From Alphaproteobacteria bacterium (lineage in GTDB: Bacteria; Pseudomonadota; Alphaproteobacteria; Rhodobacterales; Rhodobacteraceae), in the NCBI GenBank assembly GCA_029289325.1, contig JARFTV010000006.1, forward strand, positions 1 to 64,000: DNA of 64,000 bases, given 5' to 3'. The notes below the pieces were generated by a model. It was not told where the DNA came from and ran no database searches. It saw only the letters and a program-made list of their open reading frames with translations. Shown piece by piece: positions 25,850 to 34,496 of the stretch. The translations under genes were made by a program, and so were the position numbers. Position 1 is the stretch's first letter. Each line of letters opens with the position of its first letter.

Positions 25850-26506
25850 TCAGCGGGTCGGGCGGATGATGATTTCCACCCGGCGGTTCTTCGCCCGGCC
25901 TTCCGGGGTCAGGTTCGACGCGATCGGCTGATCCTCGCCCCGGCCGACGGCCACGATACGGCTGCTGGGCACGCCGTTCTCACGCAGGACGCTGGCCACC
26001 GCCACGGCGCGGCGCTGCGACAGGTCCTGGTTATAGGCCGCGCTGCCGGTGTTGTCGGTGTGGCCGATCACCTCGATCCGGCTGTTGGGATACTTCAGCA
26101 GGCTCGACGACACCGCCGACAGGTCGCGGCGCAGGTCCGGCCGCAGCGAGGCGCTGTCCACCGCGAAGAGCAGGTCTTGCGGCATGTTCACGATCAGATA
26201 ATCGCCGGTATTGGTGACCGAGATGTTCGAGCTCAGCGAGCCACGCAGTTCGGCCGCCTGCCGGTCAAGGTCGGCACCAATGATCGCGCCCGCCCCGGCG
26301 CCCAGTGCGCCGCCGACGATCGCGCCCTTCAGGCGGTCGTCGCCCGAGGAGACCGCAGCCCCGGCCACCGCGCCGGTCAGACCGCCGATGATCGCGCCCT
26401 GGCGCTGCCGGGCATTCGGGTCATCGGGATAGGCATTGGGGTCCACGCAGGCCGTCAGCGCCAGGGTGCCAGCCACAGCCAGGATCAGGTTCGTTCTCAT
26501 CATCAT
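25850..26506 (-). CDS. OmpA-family outer-membrane lipoprotein with glycine-zipper region
   Basis: A 218-residue protein with a lipoprotein signal (lipobox LTAC, Cys at about residue 20), then a glycine-rich region (IIGGLTGAVAGAAVSS ... IVGGALGAGAGAIIGADL), and a C-terminal OmpA domain (about 105-218) with the peptidoglycan-binding signature VIGHTDNTGSAAYNQDLSQRRA. It should tether the outer membrane to the cell wall. It resembles YiaD-type proteins. It is followed by its own terminator. Confidence 0.9.
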   Translation of the reverse strand: MMMRTNLILAVAGTLALTACVDPNAYPDDPNARQRQGAIIGGLTGAVAGAAVSSGDDRLKGAIVGGALGAGAGAIIGADLDRQAAELRGSLSSNISVTNTGDYLIVNMPQDLLFAVDSASLRPDLRRDLSAVSSSLLKYPNSRIEVIGHTDNTGSAAYNQDLSQRRAVAVASVLRENGVPSSRIVAVGRGEDQPIASNLTPEGRAKNRRVEIIIRPTR

Positions 26507-26622
26507 CTTTGCTCTCGCCTCGAAATGCGCCCATTGGCGGGCCTGTCCTCAGACGCCTGCCACATTACATCAACGACGTCGAGACGCTGCCGGTTCCCTG
26601 CACTTCGGCGGGGTTCCGCGCA

Positions 26623-27453
26623 TCACAAACCTGTGCGCGCCGCCTCCCAGGCCAGCATTGCGCGCTTGCGGGGCAGGCCCCAGTGATATCCCCCCAGCCC
26701 CCCGTCCCGACGCAGGGCGCGGTGACAGGGGATCAGGAAACTGATCGGGTTGCGCCCGACCGCCGTGCCGACCGCCCGATGCGCCTGTGGATGACCGATG
26801 GCGCCGGCGATGTCGGCGTAGGTGGTGACATGACCCGAGGGGATGGCCAGCAAGGCCTCCCAGACCTTGATCTGGAACGGCGCGCCCAGAAGGTGCAGCC
26901 GCGTGGCCCGCCCGCCAAAGGCCGCCTCGGCCAGGGGATGGATCGCCTCGGGATCCTCGACATGGCTGGCTCCCGGCCAGCGGCGGGTGAGGTCTTCCAG
27001 CGCCGCGGCGTCGCCCTTCTCCTCGGCAAAGCCGATGCCGCAGATGCCCCGGTCGGTCGCCATCACCACGGCCGGCCCGAAGGGGCTGTCGACCCAGGCC
27101 CAGCGGATGACAAGACCCGCGCCACCCCTCGCGTAATCCCCCGGCGACATCGCTTCCCAGGTCAGGAACAGGTCATGCAGGCGGCCGGTCCCCGACAGGC
27201 CGGTTTCCAGCGCCGTGCCCAGAAGTGTGTGACGCTCGGCCAGAAGCCGGCGGGCGTGGCCGAGGGTGAGGTATTGCTGATACCGTTTCGGACTGACGCC
27301 GACCCATTGGCTGAAGACGCGCTGGAAATGCGCCGGGCTCATGTGCATCCGCTGCGCCAGGTCTTCCAGCGTCAGGGCAGGGCCCTCGGCGTCGATCACC
27401 TGCAGCGCGCGGCCGATCACCTGGTAATGGTAGCTGGGGGACTGGTCGGTCAT
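26623..27453 (-). CDS. AraC-type helix-turn-helix / O6-alkylguanine-DNA alkyltransferase (Ada-like)
   Basis: A 276-residue fusion: an AraC-type DNA-binding domain (LTLEDLAQRMHMSPAHFQRVFSQWVGVSPKRY) at the N-terminus, and a methylguanine-DNA methyltransferase domain at the C-terminus with the acceptor Cys in LIPCHRALR (about residue 243) and the GNP loop AVGTAVGRNPIS. The N-terminal Cys4 phosphotriester domain of E. coli Ada is absent, so methyl-phosphotriester sensing of the classic type is not expected. It removes alkyl groups from O6 of guanine irreversibly. The frame extends upstream without similarity. Confidence 0.9.
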   Translation of the reverse strand: MTDQSPSYHYQVIGRALQVIDAEGPALTLEDLAQRMHMSPAHFQRVFSQWVGVSPKRYQQYLTLGHARRLLAERHTLLGTALETGLSGTGRLHDLFLTWEAMSPGDYARGGAGLVIRWAWVDSPFGPAVVMATDRGICGIGFAEEKGDAAALEDLTRRWPGASHVEDPEAIHPLAEAAFGGRATRLHLLGAPFQIKVWEALLAIPSGHVTTYADIAGAIGHPQAHRAVGTAVGRNPISFLIPCHRALRRDGGLGGYHWGLPRKRAMLAWEAARTGL

Positions 27454-27500
27454 CTTCAGGCTCCTCGGGCTGCCCGTCGTGCGACTGTGTCTCTCCTCGG

Positions 27501-27526
27501 GAGGAGTGACGACCTCATCGACGAGC
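27501..27526. repeat. Dispersed hairpin repeat, family A, copy 2
   Basis: GAGGAGTGACGACCTCATCG followed by ACGAGC matches the 35208 copy except in the stem core, where one arm base and loop have changed. It lies between the divergent Ada-like and nth genes. Confidence 0.5.
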
Positions 27527-27615
27527 CTCGCCCCAGATGTACCCCTGCCGCCCGCGCGCCGCGACCCGTTTCCTGCGGCTTGTCCCGCGCCGTCTTTCAT
27601 GCTGCATAAGGCGCC

Positions 27616-28260
27616 ATGACCCCACAGCTTCCCTATGCCACACTGAAACAGATCTTCGCCCGCTTCGCGGAAGCAGAGCCGCATCCCAAGGGCGAGCTGG
27701 AGCACACCAACGCCTTTACCCTGCTGGTTGCCGTGGCGCTTTCTGCCCAGGCCACCGATGTGGGCGTGAACAAGGCCACCCACCAGCTGTTCCAGATCGC
27801 CGACACGCCGGAAAAGATGCTGGCCCTTGGTGAGGAGGGGCTGATCGAACACATCAAGACGATCGGCCTTTACCGCAACAAGGCGAAGAACGTCATCAAG
27901 CTGAGCCGCCTTCTGATCGAGAATTTCGGTGGTGAGGTGCCCAGCTCCCGCGCGGCGCTGGTCACGCTTCCGGGGGTGGGCCGCAAGACCGCCAACGTGG
28001 TCCTGAACATGTGGTTCCACCACCCGGCGCAGGCCGTCGACACCCATATCTTCCGCGTCGGCAACCGGACCGGGATCTGCCCCGGCAAGGACGAATCGGC
28101 GGTCGAACGCGCGATCGAGGACAACGTCCCCGCGGAATACCAACACCATGCGCATCACTGGCTTATCCTGCACGGCCGGTATATCTGCGTCGCGCGAAAA
28201 CCCAAATGCGGCATCTGCCCGATCCGGGACTGGTGCCTTTACCCGGAGAAGACCGCATGA
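27616..28260 (+). CDS. nth: Endonuclease III
   Basis: Nth is a DNA glycosylase/AP lyase for oxidised pyrimidines. The 214-residue protein contains the helix-hairpin-helix LPGVGRKTANVVL (about 117-129) with the following catalytic Asp in AVDTHIFRV, and the C-terminal 4Fe-4S cluster ligands in CVARKPKCGICPIRDWC (C-x7-C-x2-C-x5-C). It overlaps the adenosine kinase start as ATGA. Confidence 0.95.
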   Translation: MTPQLPYATLKQIFARFAEAEPHPKGELEHTNAFTLLVAVALSAQATDVGVNKATHQLFQIADTPEKMLALGEEGLIEHIKTIGLYRNKAKNVIKLSRLLIENFGGEVPSSRAALVTLPGVGRKTANVVLNMWFHHPAQAVDTHIFRVGNRTGICPGKDESAVERAIEDNVPAEYQHHAHHWLILHGRYICVARKPKCGICPIRDWCLYPEKTA

Positions 28261-29240
28261 AGTCCTACCAGGTCGTCGGCATCGGCAATGCCATCGTCGA
28301 TGTGTTTTCCACCGCCGATGATTCCTTCCTCGACCTGATGGGCATCCAGAAGGGCATCATGCAGCTGGTCGAACGCGAGCGGGGCGAGATGCTGTATGGC
28401 GCGATGACCAACCGCCAGCAGGCGCCCGGCGGCTCGGTGGCGAACACGCTGGCGGGCCTCGGGAACCTGGGCCTGACGACCGCCTTCATCGGCCGGGTCC
28501 ACGACGACGCGCTTGGCCGGTTCTACGCCCAGACCATGGCGCAGGAGGGGACGGATTTCGTCAACCCGCCGGTGCCGGGGGGCGAGCTTCCGACCTCGCG
28601 CTCGATGATCTTCGTCTCGCCCGACGGCGAGCGGTCGATGAACACCTATCTTGGCATCTCTTCCGAACTTGGCCCCGACGATGTGTCCGACAGCGTGGCG
28701 GGCAGTGCCGAGATCCTGTTCCTTGAAGGCTATCTCTACGACAAGCCCAAGGGCAAACAGGCCTTCGAACGCGCGGTGGAGCTGTGCCATGCCGCAGGCG
28801 GCAAGGCCGGGATCGCGCTGTCGGATCCGTTCTGCGTGGATCGGCATCGCGACGACTTCCGCCGGCTGGTCAAGACGCTGGACTATGTGATCGGCAATGA
28901 ACACGAATGGTGTTCGCTCTATCAGACCGACCTGTCGGCGGCGCTGGAGCAGGCGGCGACGGATGCGGGGCTGGTGGTCTGCACCCGGTCGGGCCATGAC
29001 GTGATCGTGGTGCGCGGCGAGGAAGAGGCCATCGTGCCAGTGAACCGCGTGGTGCCGGTGGACGCAACCGGGGCAGGGGACCAGTTCGCTGCCGGGTTCC
29101 TGTATGGGCTGGCGACCGGGCAGTCGCTGGCGGTGGCTGGCCGAATGGGCTGCGTCGCCGCGGCCGAGGTCATCAGCCATTTCGGCGCGCGGCCCGAGAC
29201 CGATCTCAAGGCGCTGTTCCGCAAGGAAGGGCTGGTCTGA
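28257..29240 (+). CDS. Adenosine kinase (PfkB family)
   Basis: A 327-residue ribokinase-fold enzyme. The N-terminal GIGNAIVDVFS and QQAPGGSVANTLAGLG match PfkB signature 1, and VVPVDATGAGDQFAAGFLYGL is signature 2 with the catalytic Asp. The alphaproteobacterial adenosine-kinase group has just this N-terminus. It would phosphorylate adenosine to AMP (salvage). It starts inside the nth stop codon, so the two are co-translated. Confidence 0.85.
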   Translation: MKSYQVVGIGNAIVDVFSTADDSFLDLMGIQKGIMQLVERERGEMLYGAMTNRQQAPGGSVANTLAGLGNLGLTTAFIGRVHDDALGRFYAQTMAQEGTDFVNPPVPGGELPTSRSMIFVSPDGERSMNTYLGISSELGPDDVSDSVAGSAEILFLEGYLYDKPKGKQAFERAVELCHAAGGKAGIALSDPFCVDRHRDDFRRLVKTLDYVIGNEHEWCSLYQTDLSAALEQAATDAGLVVCTRSGHDVIVVRGEEEAIVPVNRVVPVDATGAGDQFAAGFLYGLATGQSLAVAGRMGCVAAAEVISHFGARPETDLKALFRKEGLV

Positions 29241-29244
29241 AGCC

Positions 29245-29317
29245 GGTAGGGGTGGGCGCCATCGCCCACCCTACGCTCACGCCCTGACCCGTAGGGTGGG
29301 CGATTCGCCCACCTTAC
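29245..29317. repeat. Paired REP-like hairpins (family C)
   Basis: Two related hairpins in tandem: GGGTGGGCG-CCAT-CGCCCACCC (about 29250-29271) and GTAGGGTGGGCG-ATT-CGCCCACCTTAC (29291-29317). They fill the gap between convergent genes; the second includes the znuA stop codon. Related GTAGGGTGCGC units occur at 55784 and 55985. They probably act as bidirectional transcription ends. Confidence 0.65.
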
Positions 29318-30333
29318 CCTTCAAGACAGCCGGCAATCGTCTCCGCCATGCCGGTCAGCAGCGCGGCATAGGCCCCCGGCCCCGGTTCCAGTGACGAGCC
29401 GACCGGGTCCAGCGCCCCGCCGATCTTCGCCCCGGTCCCCTCGGCCATCTGCTCGATCAGTTTCGGATCGTGCTGCACCTCGGGGAAGATGCACAGCACC
29501 TCGCCCGTCTTGAGGGTCCGCCGCAGCTCGGCCAGTCGCGCCGCCCCCGGCGAGGCCGCATCCCCCAGCGCCACGCTGCCGGCAAAGCTCAGCCCGTAAT
29601 GCGCGCCGAAATAGCCATAGGCGTCGTGGAAGGTCACCACCGGCTTGCCCTTCACCGCCTCCAGCCGCGCGGCCAGCCGGGCATCCAGCGCCGCCAGCTC
29701 ATCACGCGCCGCCGCCGAATTGGCGGCATAGGTCGCCGCGTTCTCCGGGTCGAGCCGCGACAGCTCGGTGGCGATCAGGTCCAGCCAGACCTGCGCATTG
29801 CCGGGGTCGAGCCAGACATGCGGATCGGTGCCGGAATGGTCGTGGTCGTCATGGCCTGCCGCCTCTGCATGATCGTCATGCCCGTGGTCATCGTGCCCGT
29901 GGTCATCGTGCCCGTGGTCATCATGCCCGTGATCGTCGTGGCCGGCCTCCTCGGCATGGTCGTCATGCCCGCCTGCGTCGGCATGGTCGTCATGGCCCGT
30001 CTCGCCATAGGCGCGCAGCATCGTCCCCTTGGCGTCCAGCAGCCCTAGGACGGCCGAGCCCTCGGGTCGGGTCTCCAGCGCGCTGGCCAGCCAGGGCGTC
30101 AGCTCTGGCCCGATCCAGACCACCAGACCCGAGCCGGCCACTGCCGCCGCCTGGCTGGGGCGCAGCTGGAAGTCGTGCTCATCCGCACCTTTCGCCAGCA
30201 GAAGCTCCGGCTGGCCAAGGTCCCCCATCACCTGCGCCACCAAAGCATGGACCGGAGGAATGTCGGTCACCACCCGCGGGACTTCGGAGAAGGCCGGGGT
30301 GCTGGCCAAGAGAGCGGTTATGATATAACGCAT
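29314..30333 (-). CDS. znuA: Zinc ABC transporter, periplasmic binding protein
   Basis: A 339-residue cluster A-I binding protein with a signal peptide (RYIITALLASTPAFSEV). Zinc-ligand histidines are in DEHDFQLRPS, DPHVWLDPGNAQ and FHDAYGYFGAHYG, and the C-terminal Asp/Glu region includes CIFPEVQHDPKL. Between the first two ligands is a very long His/Asp-rich loop made of GHDDH-type units, encoded by tandem DNA repeats. It is divergent from zur, with a Zur-like palindrome between them. Confidence 0.95.
   Translation of the reverse strand: MRYIITALLASTPAFSEVPRVVTDIPPVHALVAQVMGDLGQPELLLAKGADEHDFQLRPSQAAAVAGSGLVVWIGPELTPWLASALETRPEGSAVLGLLDAKGTMLRAYGETGHDDHADAGGHDDHAEEAGHDDHGHDDHGHDDHGHDDHGHDDHAEAAGHDDHDHSGTDPHVWLDPGNAQVWLDLIATELSRLDPENAATYAANSAAARDELAALDARLAARLEAVKGKPVVTFHDAYGYFGAHYGLSFAGSVALGDAASPGAARLAELRRTLKTGEVLCIFPEVQHDPKLIEQMAEGTGAKIGGALDPVGSSLEPGPGAYAALLTGMAETIAGCLEG
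29881..29940. repeat. 15-bp tandem repeat in znuA (His-rich loop)
   Basis: Four consecutive 15-base units of the form CCCGTGGTCATCGTG, the first two identical and the last two diverged at one and three positions. Fifteen bases keep the reading frame, so copy-number change would lengthen or shorten the zinc-binding loop in steps of five residues. Confidence 0.8.
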
Positions 30334-30371
30334 GCAAAGCCCTTTCGCCTGGTTCGGGCAAGGCATATGTA

Positions 30372-30386
30372 TGTAATATCATAACA
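30372..30386. promoter_or_regulatory. Candidate Zur operator
   Basis: TGTAATATCATAACA is an imperfect palindrome (TGT-N-AT ... AT-N-ACA) of the AT-rich Zur/Fur box type, in the 65-base gap between znuA and the divergent zur gene. AT content is far above the surroundings. One site could control both directions. Confidence 0.55.
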
Positions 30387-30398
30387 GGTCAACCCCCG

Positions 30399-30917
30399 AT
30401 GCCCGCCCCGCATGATCCCGCCCATTGCCCCGGTTGCGCGACGCCGGACCTGGCCTTCGCGGCGCATGACCATGCCCATTGCGCCGCCGACGCCCTTCAG
30501 CGTGCCGAAGCGATCACCGCCGCCAATGGCGCGCGCCTGACCCCGGTTCGCCGCCGCGTGCTGGAAATCCTGCTTGAGGATCACCGCGCCCTCGGTGCCT
30601 ATGACGTGCTCGCCCGCCTTGCCGCAGACGGCTATGGCAACCAGCCGCCGATCGCCTATCGCGCGCTGGAATTCCTTGTCGAACAAGGGCTTGCCCACCG
30701 GATCCAGCGCCTTAACGCCTTTACCGCCTGCGCCCATCCGGGCGAGGCTCACGCCCCCGCCTTCCTGATCTGCCGCGTCTGCCAATCCGTCGCCGAGGCC
30801 ACCGCGACCTCTGCCCGCAGCGCCCTGGACGCCGAGGCCGCGCAGCTTGGCTTCACCATCGAGCGCAGCACGATCGAGGCACTCGGCCTTTGCCCCGCCT
30901 GTCAGGACCAGCCATGA
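30399..30917 (+). CDS. zur: Zinc uptake regulator Zur (Fur family)
   Basis: A 172-residue Fur-family repressor: winged helix from LTPVRRRVLEILLEDHRALGAYDVLARL, the QPPIAYRALEFLVEQGLAHRIQ recognition/dimer region, and a C-terminal domain with structural-zinc cysteines in ICRVCQ and LCPACQ. An N-terminal extension rich in Cys and His (HDPAHCPGCA, HDHAHC) is unusual. The zinc specificity is inferred from its divergence from znuA and overlap with znuC. Confidence 0.92.
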   Translation: MPAPHDPAHCPGCATPDLAFAAHDHAHCAADALQRAEAITAANGARLTPVRRRVLEILLEDHRALGAYDVLARLAADGYGNQPPIAYRALEFLVEQGLAHRIQRLNAFTACAHPGEAHAPAFLICRVCQSVAEATATSARSALDAEAAQLGFTIERSTIEALGLCPACQDQP

Positions 30918-31669
30918 GCCTGCTTGCCGCCAGCCACATCTGCGTTCGCTTCGGTGCGGAGGAGGTCCTGCACGATGTCAGCCTGACCCTCGCGCCGGGG
31001 GAGATCGTGACGATCCTCGGCCCCAACGGCTCGGGCAAGTCAACGCTGCTGCGGGCGCTTCTCGGGATCGTTCCGGTGGCCGAGGGCCGCATCGAACGAC
31101 AGCCCGGCCTGCGGCTGGGCTATGTCCCGCAGCGGCTGATGATCGACCGGACCATGCCGATGACCGTGCGCCGCTTCCTGTCTCTGCCCACCCGCGTCAG
31201 CGATCAGGCGGCGGCCGAGGTGCTGGCTCGCACCGGCATGGCGGGGCACGAGGCCGACCAGATGACCCAGCTTTCCGGCGGGCAGCTTCAGCGGGTCCTG
31301 CTGGCCCGGGCGCTTCTGGGCAAGCCGCAGGTGCTGATGCTGGACGAGCCGACCCAGGGCCTGGACCAGCCCGGCGAGGCCGCCTTCTACCGCCTGATCG
31401 AAGAGGTCCGCCGCGACACCGGCGCAGCGATCCTGATGGTCAGCCACGACCTGCATGTCGTGATGGCGGCCTCGGACCGGGTAATCTGCCTGAACGGCCA
31501 TATCTGCTGCGAGGGCACGCCCCGCGTGGTCTCGAACGCGCCGGAATACCGGGCGCTCTTTGGCCTTGGCACGCAGGGCGCGCTGGCGCTTTACCGGCAC
31601 GAACACGACCACGACCATGCGGCCGGGGACACCCACCACCACCATCACCACGACCACCATCATGCTTGA
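30914..31669 (+). CDS. znuC: Zinc ABC transporter, ATP-binding protein
   Basis: A 251-residue ABC ATPase with Walker A LGPNGSGKST, signature LSGGQLQRVLLAR, Walker B QVLMLDEPTQGLD and H-loop MVSHDLHVV. The C-terminus is a zinc-binding-type tail, a run of His and Asp residues from about 228 to the end. The ATG overlaps the zur stop, and the end overlaps znuB by eight bases. Confidence 0.95.
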   Translation: MSLLAASHICVRFGAEEVLHDVSLTLAPGEIVTILGPNGSGKSTLLRALLGIVPVAEGRIERQPGLRLGYVPQRLMIDRTMPMTVRRFLSLPTRVSDQAAAEVLARTGMAGHEADQMTQLSGGQLQRVLLARALLGKPQVLMLDEPTQGLDQPGEAAFYRLIEEVRRDTGAAILMVSHDLHVVMAASDRVICLNGHICCEGTPRVVSNAPEYRALFGLGTQGALALYRHEHDHDHAAGDTHHHHHHDHHHA

Positions 31670-32444
31670 CGATTTCCTGACCCGCGCCGCCCTCGCGGCC
31701 ACCGGGGTGTCACTGGCGACCGGGCCGCTCGGGTCCTTCGTGGTCTGGCGGCGGATGGCCTATTTCGGCGACGCGACCGCCCATGCCGCGATCCTTGGCG
31801 TGGCCCTCGCGCTCGCGACCGACCTGCCGATCGGCCTTGGCACCCTCGTCGTCGCGCTGGCCATGGCGGTGACGGTCGCCAGCCTTGCCGCAAAGGGCTG
31901 GGCGATGGACACGACGCTTGGTGTGCTTGCCCATTCCGCGCTGGCCTTCGGTCTGGTCGCCATCAGCTTCTTCCCCACGGTCCGCACCGACCTGTCCTCC
32001 TATCTTTTCGGCGACATCCTCGCCGTGAGCCGTGCCGACCTCGCGCTGATCTGGGGCGGTTCGCTGCTGGTCCTCGCCCTCATCGCCTGGCGCTGGCAGG
32101 CGCTGCTTACCGCCACCCTGAACGAGGACCTCGCCCACGCCGCCGGCATCCGCCCGGATCGTGAGCGTCTGGTGCTGGTCATCGCCCTTGCCCTTGTCGT
32201 CGCTGTCGCGCTCAAGGTCGTCGGCGCGCTGCTCATCGCCGCGTTGCTGATCATTCCCGCCGCCGCCGCCCGCAGCTTCGCCCGAACCCCCGAGACGATG
32301 GCCGCCGCGGCCACCGGCATCGGCGTGGTGGCGGGGCTTGGCGGCCTTGGCCTGTCGCTCTGGCAGGACACTCCCGCCGGACCCTCGATCATCGTCGTCG
32401 CGGCTTTGGCCTTCCTGATCGGCAGCCAGTTCCGCCGGGCCTGA
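31662..32444 (+). CDS. znuB: Zinc ABC transporter, permease
   Basis: A 260-residue permease of the ABC-3 family with about eight membrane segments. The opening FLTRAALAATGVSLATGPLG and WRRMAYFGDATAHAAILGVAL are family features, as is HAAGIRPDRERL in the cytoplasmic coupling loop. It starts inside the His-rich end of znuC. Confidence 0.94.
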   Translation: MLDDFLTRAALAATGVSLATGPLGSFVVWRRMAYFGDATAHAAILGVALALATDLPIGLGTLVVALAMAVTVASLAAKGWAMDTTLGVLAHSALAFGLVAISFFPTVRTDLSSYLFGDILAVSRADLALIWGGSLLVLALIAWRWQALLTATLNEDLAHAAGIRPDRERLVLVIALALVVAVALKVVGALLIAALLIIPAAAARSFARTPETMAAAATGIGVVAGLGGLGLSLWQDTPAGPSIIVVAALAFLIGSQFRRA

Positions 32445-32529
32445 GCGGCGGCAAAAATGCCTGCCCCATGCCCGAACCTTGCCCAAATTCCCCTTTAGCT
32501 CCCCAGAACCACCGCTGGAGGTCGCCTTC

Positions 32530-33525
32530 GTGTTCCGAGTTCTCAGCCTGCTTCTCGCCCTTGTCCTTGGGCTCGGCGGCTACGTCTATTTCGACTACAC
32601 CAGCTCCGGCCGGGCCGAGGCCGAGGGGCTGACCTTCACGGAATATCTCGCCAGCTATGCCAGCGGCGTCACCGTCGGCGGCGGCGGTTCCGGCCGCCTT
32701 CCCGGCAAGCTGGTCGACATGCTGCCCCGTGCCCCCGAAGGCTGGACGGTCCGCCCCGCCGAGGCTGGCGACATCGCCGCCTTCCTGCCGCAGAACCGCC
32801 GGTCGGTCCCCAAGGACCTGCTCGCCCATGTCGAGGCGGTGGTCAAACCCGCCAGCGGCCGCGGGGTCGAGACTGCCGCCCTCACCTACGAACGCGGCGA
32901 CCGGAAGGTGATCTTCCAGGCGGTCCGCTACCCCGACGCCATCTTCACCACTGTCGCCGAGATCCAGCAGCGGGTCGAGCTTCAGGCGCGCGCGGCCAAA
33001 TTCTCGGCGACCGAGTTCATGACCGTCCGCGGCCTTGACGTGCAGGAGGATCTCTTGCCGGCCGAGGTCAAGGCCCGCCTCTTCCTTGCCGATGTCGGCG
33101 CGCAGATCCACCTGCGCGTCCTCGCCCCCGAACGGATGAAGGACCAGGATCTGGTGCCCTTCTTCCAGACCCTCCAGGTCGAGGCGATGAATGTCAGCGT
33201 CGTTGACAAGCAGGTCGGCCTCGGGCGCGTCCCCGTGATCGTCCTCGCCTCGCTCCTCGATGCCCCCAGCCGCGCCGCCTATGTCGCCGACCTTGCCGAC
33301 CGCAAGTCCGCACTTTCCGCCGCGCGTGAGGCGCAGCGGCTGCAGGATGAGGCCAGCCTCGCCCAGACCACCCCTGCCGCAAGCACCGGCGGCGGCCTCC
33401 TCGACTCGCTCTTCGGCCGGGCAGAGACGGCCGAAGAAGAGGTCGCGGACCGACCGGGCGAGGTCGTCTGCACCAAGGGCACCGGCGGCTCCAAACGCTG
33501 CAGCGTCGTGGGCGGACAGGACTAG
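32530..33525 (+). CDS. Exported or membrane-anchored protein of unknown function
   Basis: A 331-residue protein with a single N-terminal hydrophobic segment (RVLSLLLALVLGLGGYVYFDY) and then a soluble region, likely periplasmic. No known domain is evident. The GTG at 32530 is chosen because a perfect GGAGGT ribosome site stands seven bases before it and it places the hydrophobic segment at the N-terminus; an upstream TTG frame to 32479 lacks such a signal. A Gly-rich stretch and two late Cys residues (VVCTKGTGGSKRCSVV) close the protein. It converges with the ureohydrolase and both stop codons lie in one CTAG. Confidence 0.65.
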   Translation: MFRVLSLLLALVLGLGGYVYFDYTSSGRAEAEGLTFTEYLASYASGVTVGGGGSGRLPGKLVDMLPRAPEGWTVRPAEAGDIAAFLPQNRRSVPKDLLAHVEAVVKPASGRGVETAALTYERGDRKVIFQAVRYPDAIFTTVAEIQQRVELQARAAKFSATEFMTVRGLDVQEDLLPAEVKARLFLADVGAQIHLRVLAPERMKDQDLVPFFQTLQVEAMNVSVVDKQVGLGRVPVIVLASLLDAPSRAAYVADLADRKSALSAAREAQRLQDEASLAQTTPAASTGGGLLDSLFGRAETAEEEVADRPGEVVCTKGTGGSKRCSVVGGQD

Positions 33526-34496
33526 AACCGCAGCCCAGAACTCCGCGGCGTGACCTGCGGCACGCCCGGCAGGACGCAAAGCATCTCATACAGCAGGTTC
33601 GCCCCGATCAGCGCAGTGTTCCCCGACGGGTCATACGGCGGAGAGACTTCGACAAGATCGCCGCCGACGATGTTCAGACCGGCGCAGCCCCGGATGATCT
33701 CCAGCGCCTGCCAGGTGGTCAGCCCGCCCGGCTCCACCGTCCCGGTTCCCGGCGCAAAAGCCGAATCAAGGCTGTCGATGTCATAGCTGATATAGACCGG
33801 GGCCTTGCCGATCCGGTCGCGGATCTGCGCCATCAGCGGGGTCAGCGATTTCCACCAGCATTCCTCGGCCTGCACCACGGTCCAGCCCTGATCCCGCGCC
33901 CAGTCGAAATCATCCGCGGCATAGCCGGTGCCACGCAGGCCGATCTGGAACACCTTGTCGTTGATCAGGCAGCCTTCCTCCCAGGCGCGGCGGAAGGGGC
34001 AGCCATGCGCGACCGTCTCGCCGAACATCGTCTCGTTTATATCGGCATGGGCGTCGATGTGGATCAGCGCGACCGGCCCATGCTTCTCCTTCATCGCGCG
34101 CAGGATCGGCCAGGTCAGCGTATGGTCACCGCCCAGCGTCAGCGGGATCACCCCCTCAGCCAGCACCTCGCGATAGCGCGCGGCGATGATCTCTACCGAC
34201 TTCTTCAGATCGAAGGTGTTGATCGCCACATCGCCCAGGTCCGCGACCTGCAGATGCTCGAACGGAGCCGCCCCGGTCGCCATGTTGTAGGGCCGCAGCA
34301 TCCGCGATTCGTCCCTTATCTGGCGCGGGCCCAGCCGCGTGCCGGGCCGGTTGCTGGTGCCATGGTCCATCGGGATCCCAATGAAGGCCACGTCCAGCCC
34401 CGCCGTGCTGCTGACCGATGGCAGCCGCATCATCGTCGCCGGGCCGCCAAAGCGCGGCATCTCGTTGCCGCCAAGCGGCTGGTTGAACTGGGTCAT
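33522..34496 (-). CDS. speB: Ureohydrolase (agmatinase/guanidinobutyrase type)
   Basis: A 324-residue Mn-dependent ureohydrolase. The metal-ligand motifs are all present: LGGDHTLTWPIL, HIDAHADIN and SYDIDSLDSAFAPGTG, followed by EPGGLTTWQALE. Such enzymes release urea from agmatine, 4-guanidinobutyrate or related guanidines; length and sequence do not settle the substrate, so the symbol is provisional. It is coupled by ATGA to the phosphoribosyltransferase gene upstream. Confidence 0.8.
   Translation of the reverse strand: MTQFNQPLGGNEMPRFGGPATMMRLPSVSSTAGLDVAFIGIPMDHGTSNRPGTRLGPRQIRDESRMLRPYNMATGAAPFEHLQVADLGDVAINTFDLKKSVEIIAARYREVLAEGVIPLTLGGDHTLTWPILRAMKEKHGPVALIHIDAHADINETMFGETVAHGCPFRRAWEEGCLINDKVFQIGLRGTGYAADDFDWARDQGWTVVQAEECWWKSLTPLMAQIRDRIGKAPVYISYDIDSLDSAFAPGTGTVEPGGLTTWQALEIIRGCAGLNIVGGDLVEVSPPYDPSGNTALIGANLLYEMLCVLPGVPQVTPRSSGLRF

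Noticed and set aside
29856..29998. Possible CRISPR-like short repeats
   Set aside because: Units are 15 bp, contiguous with no spacers, and translate in frame into the His-rich loop of ZnuA.
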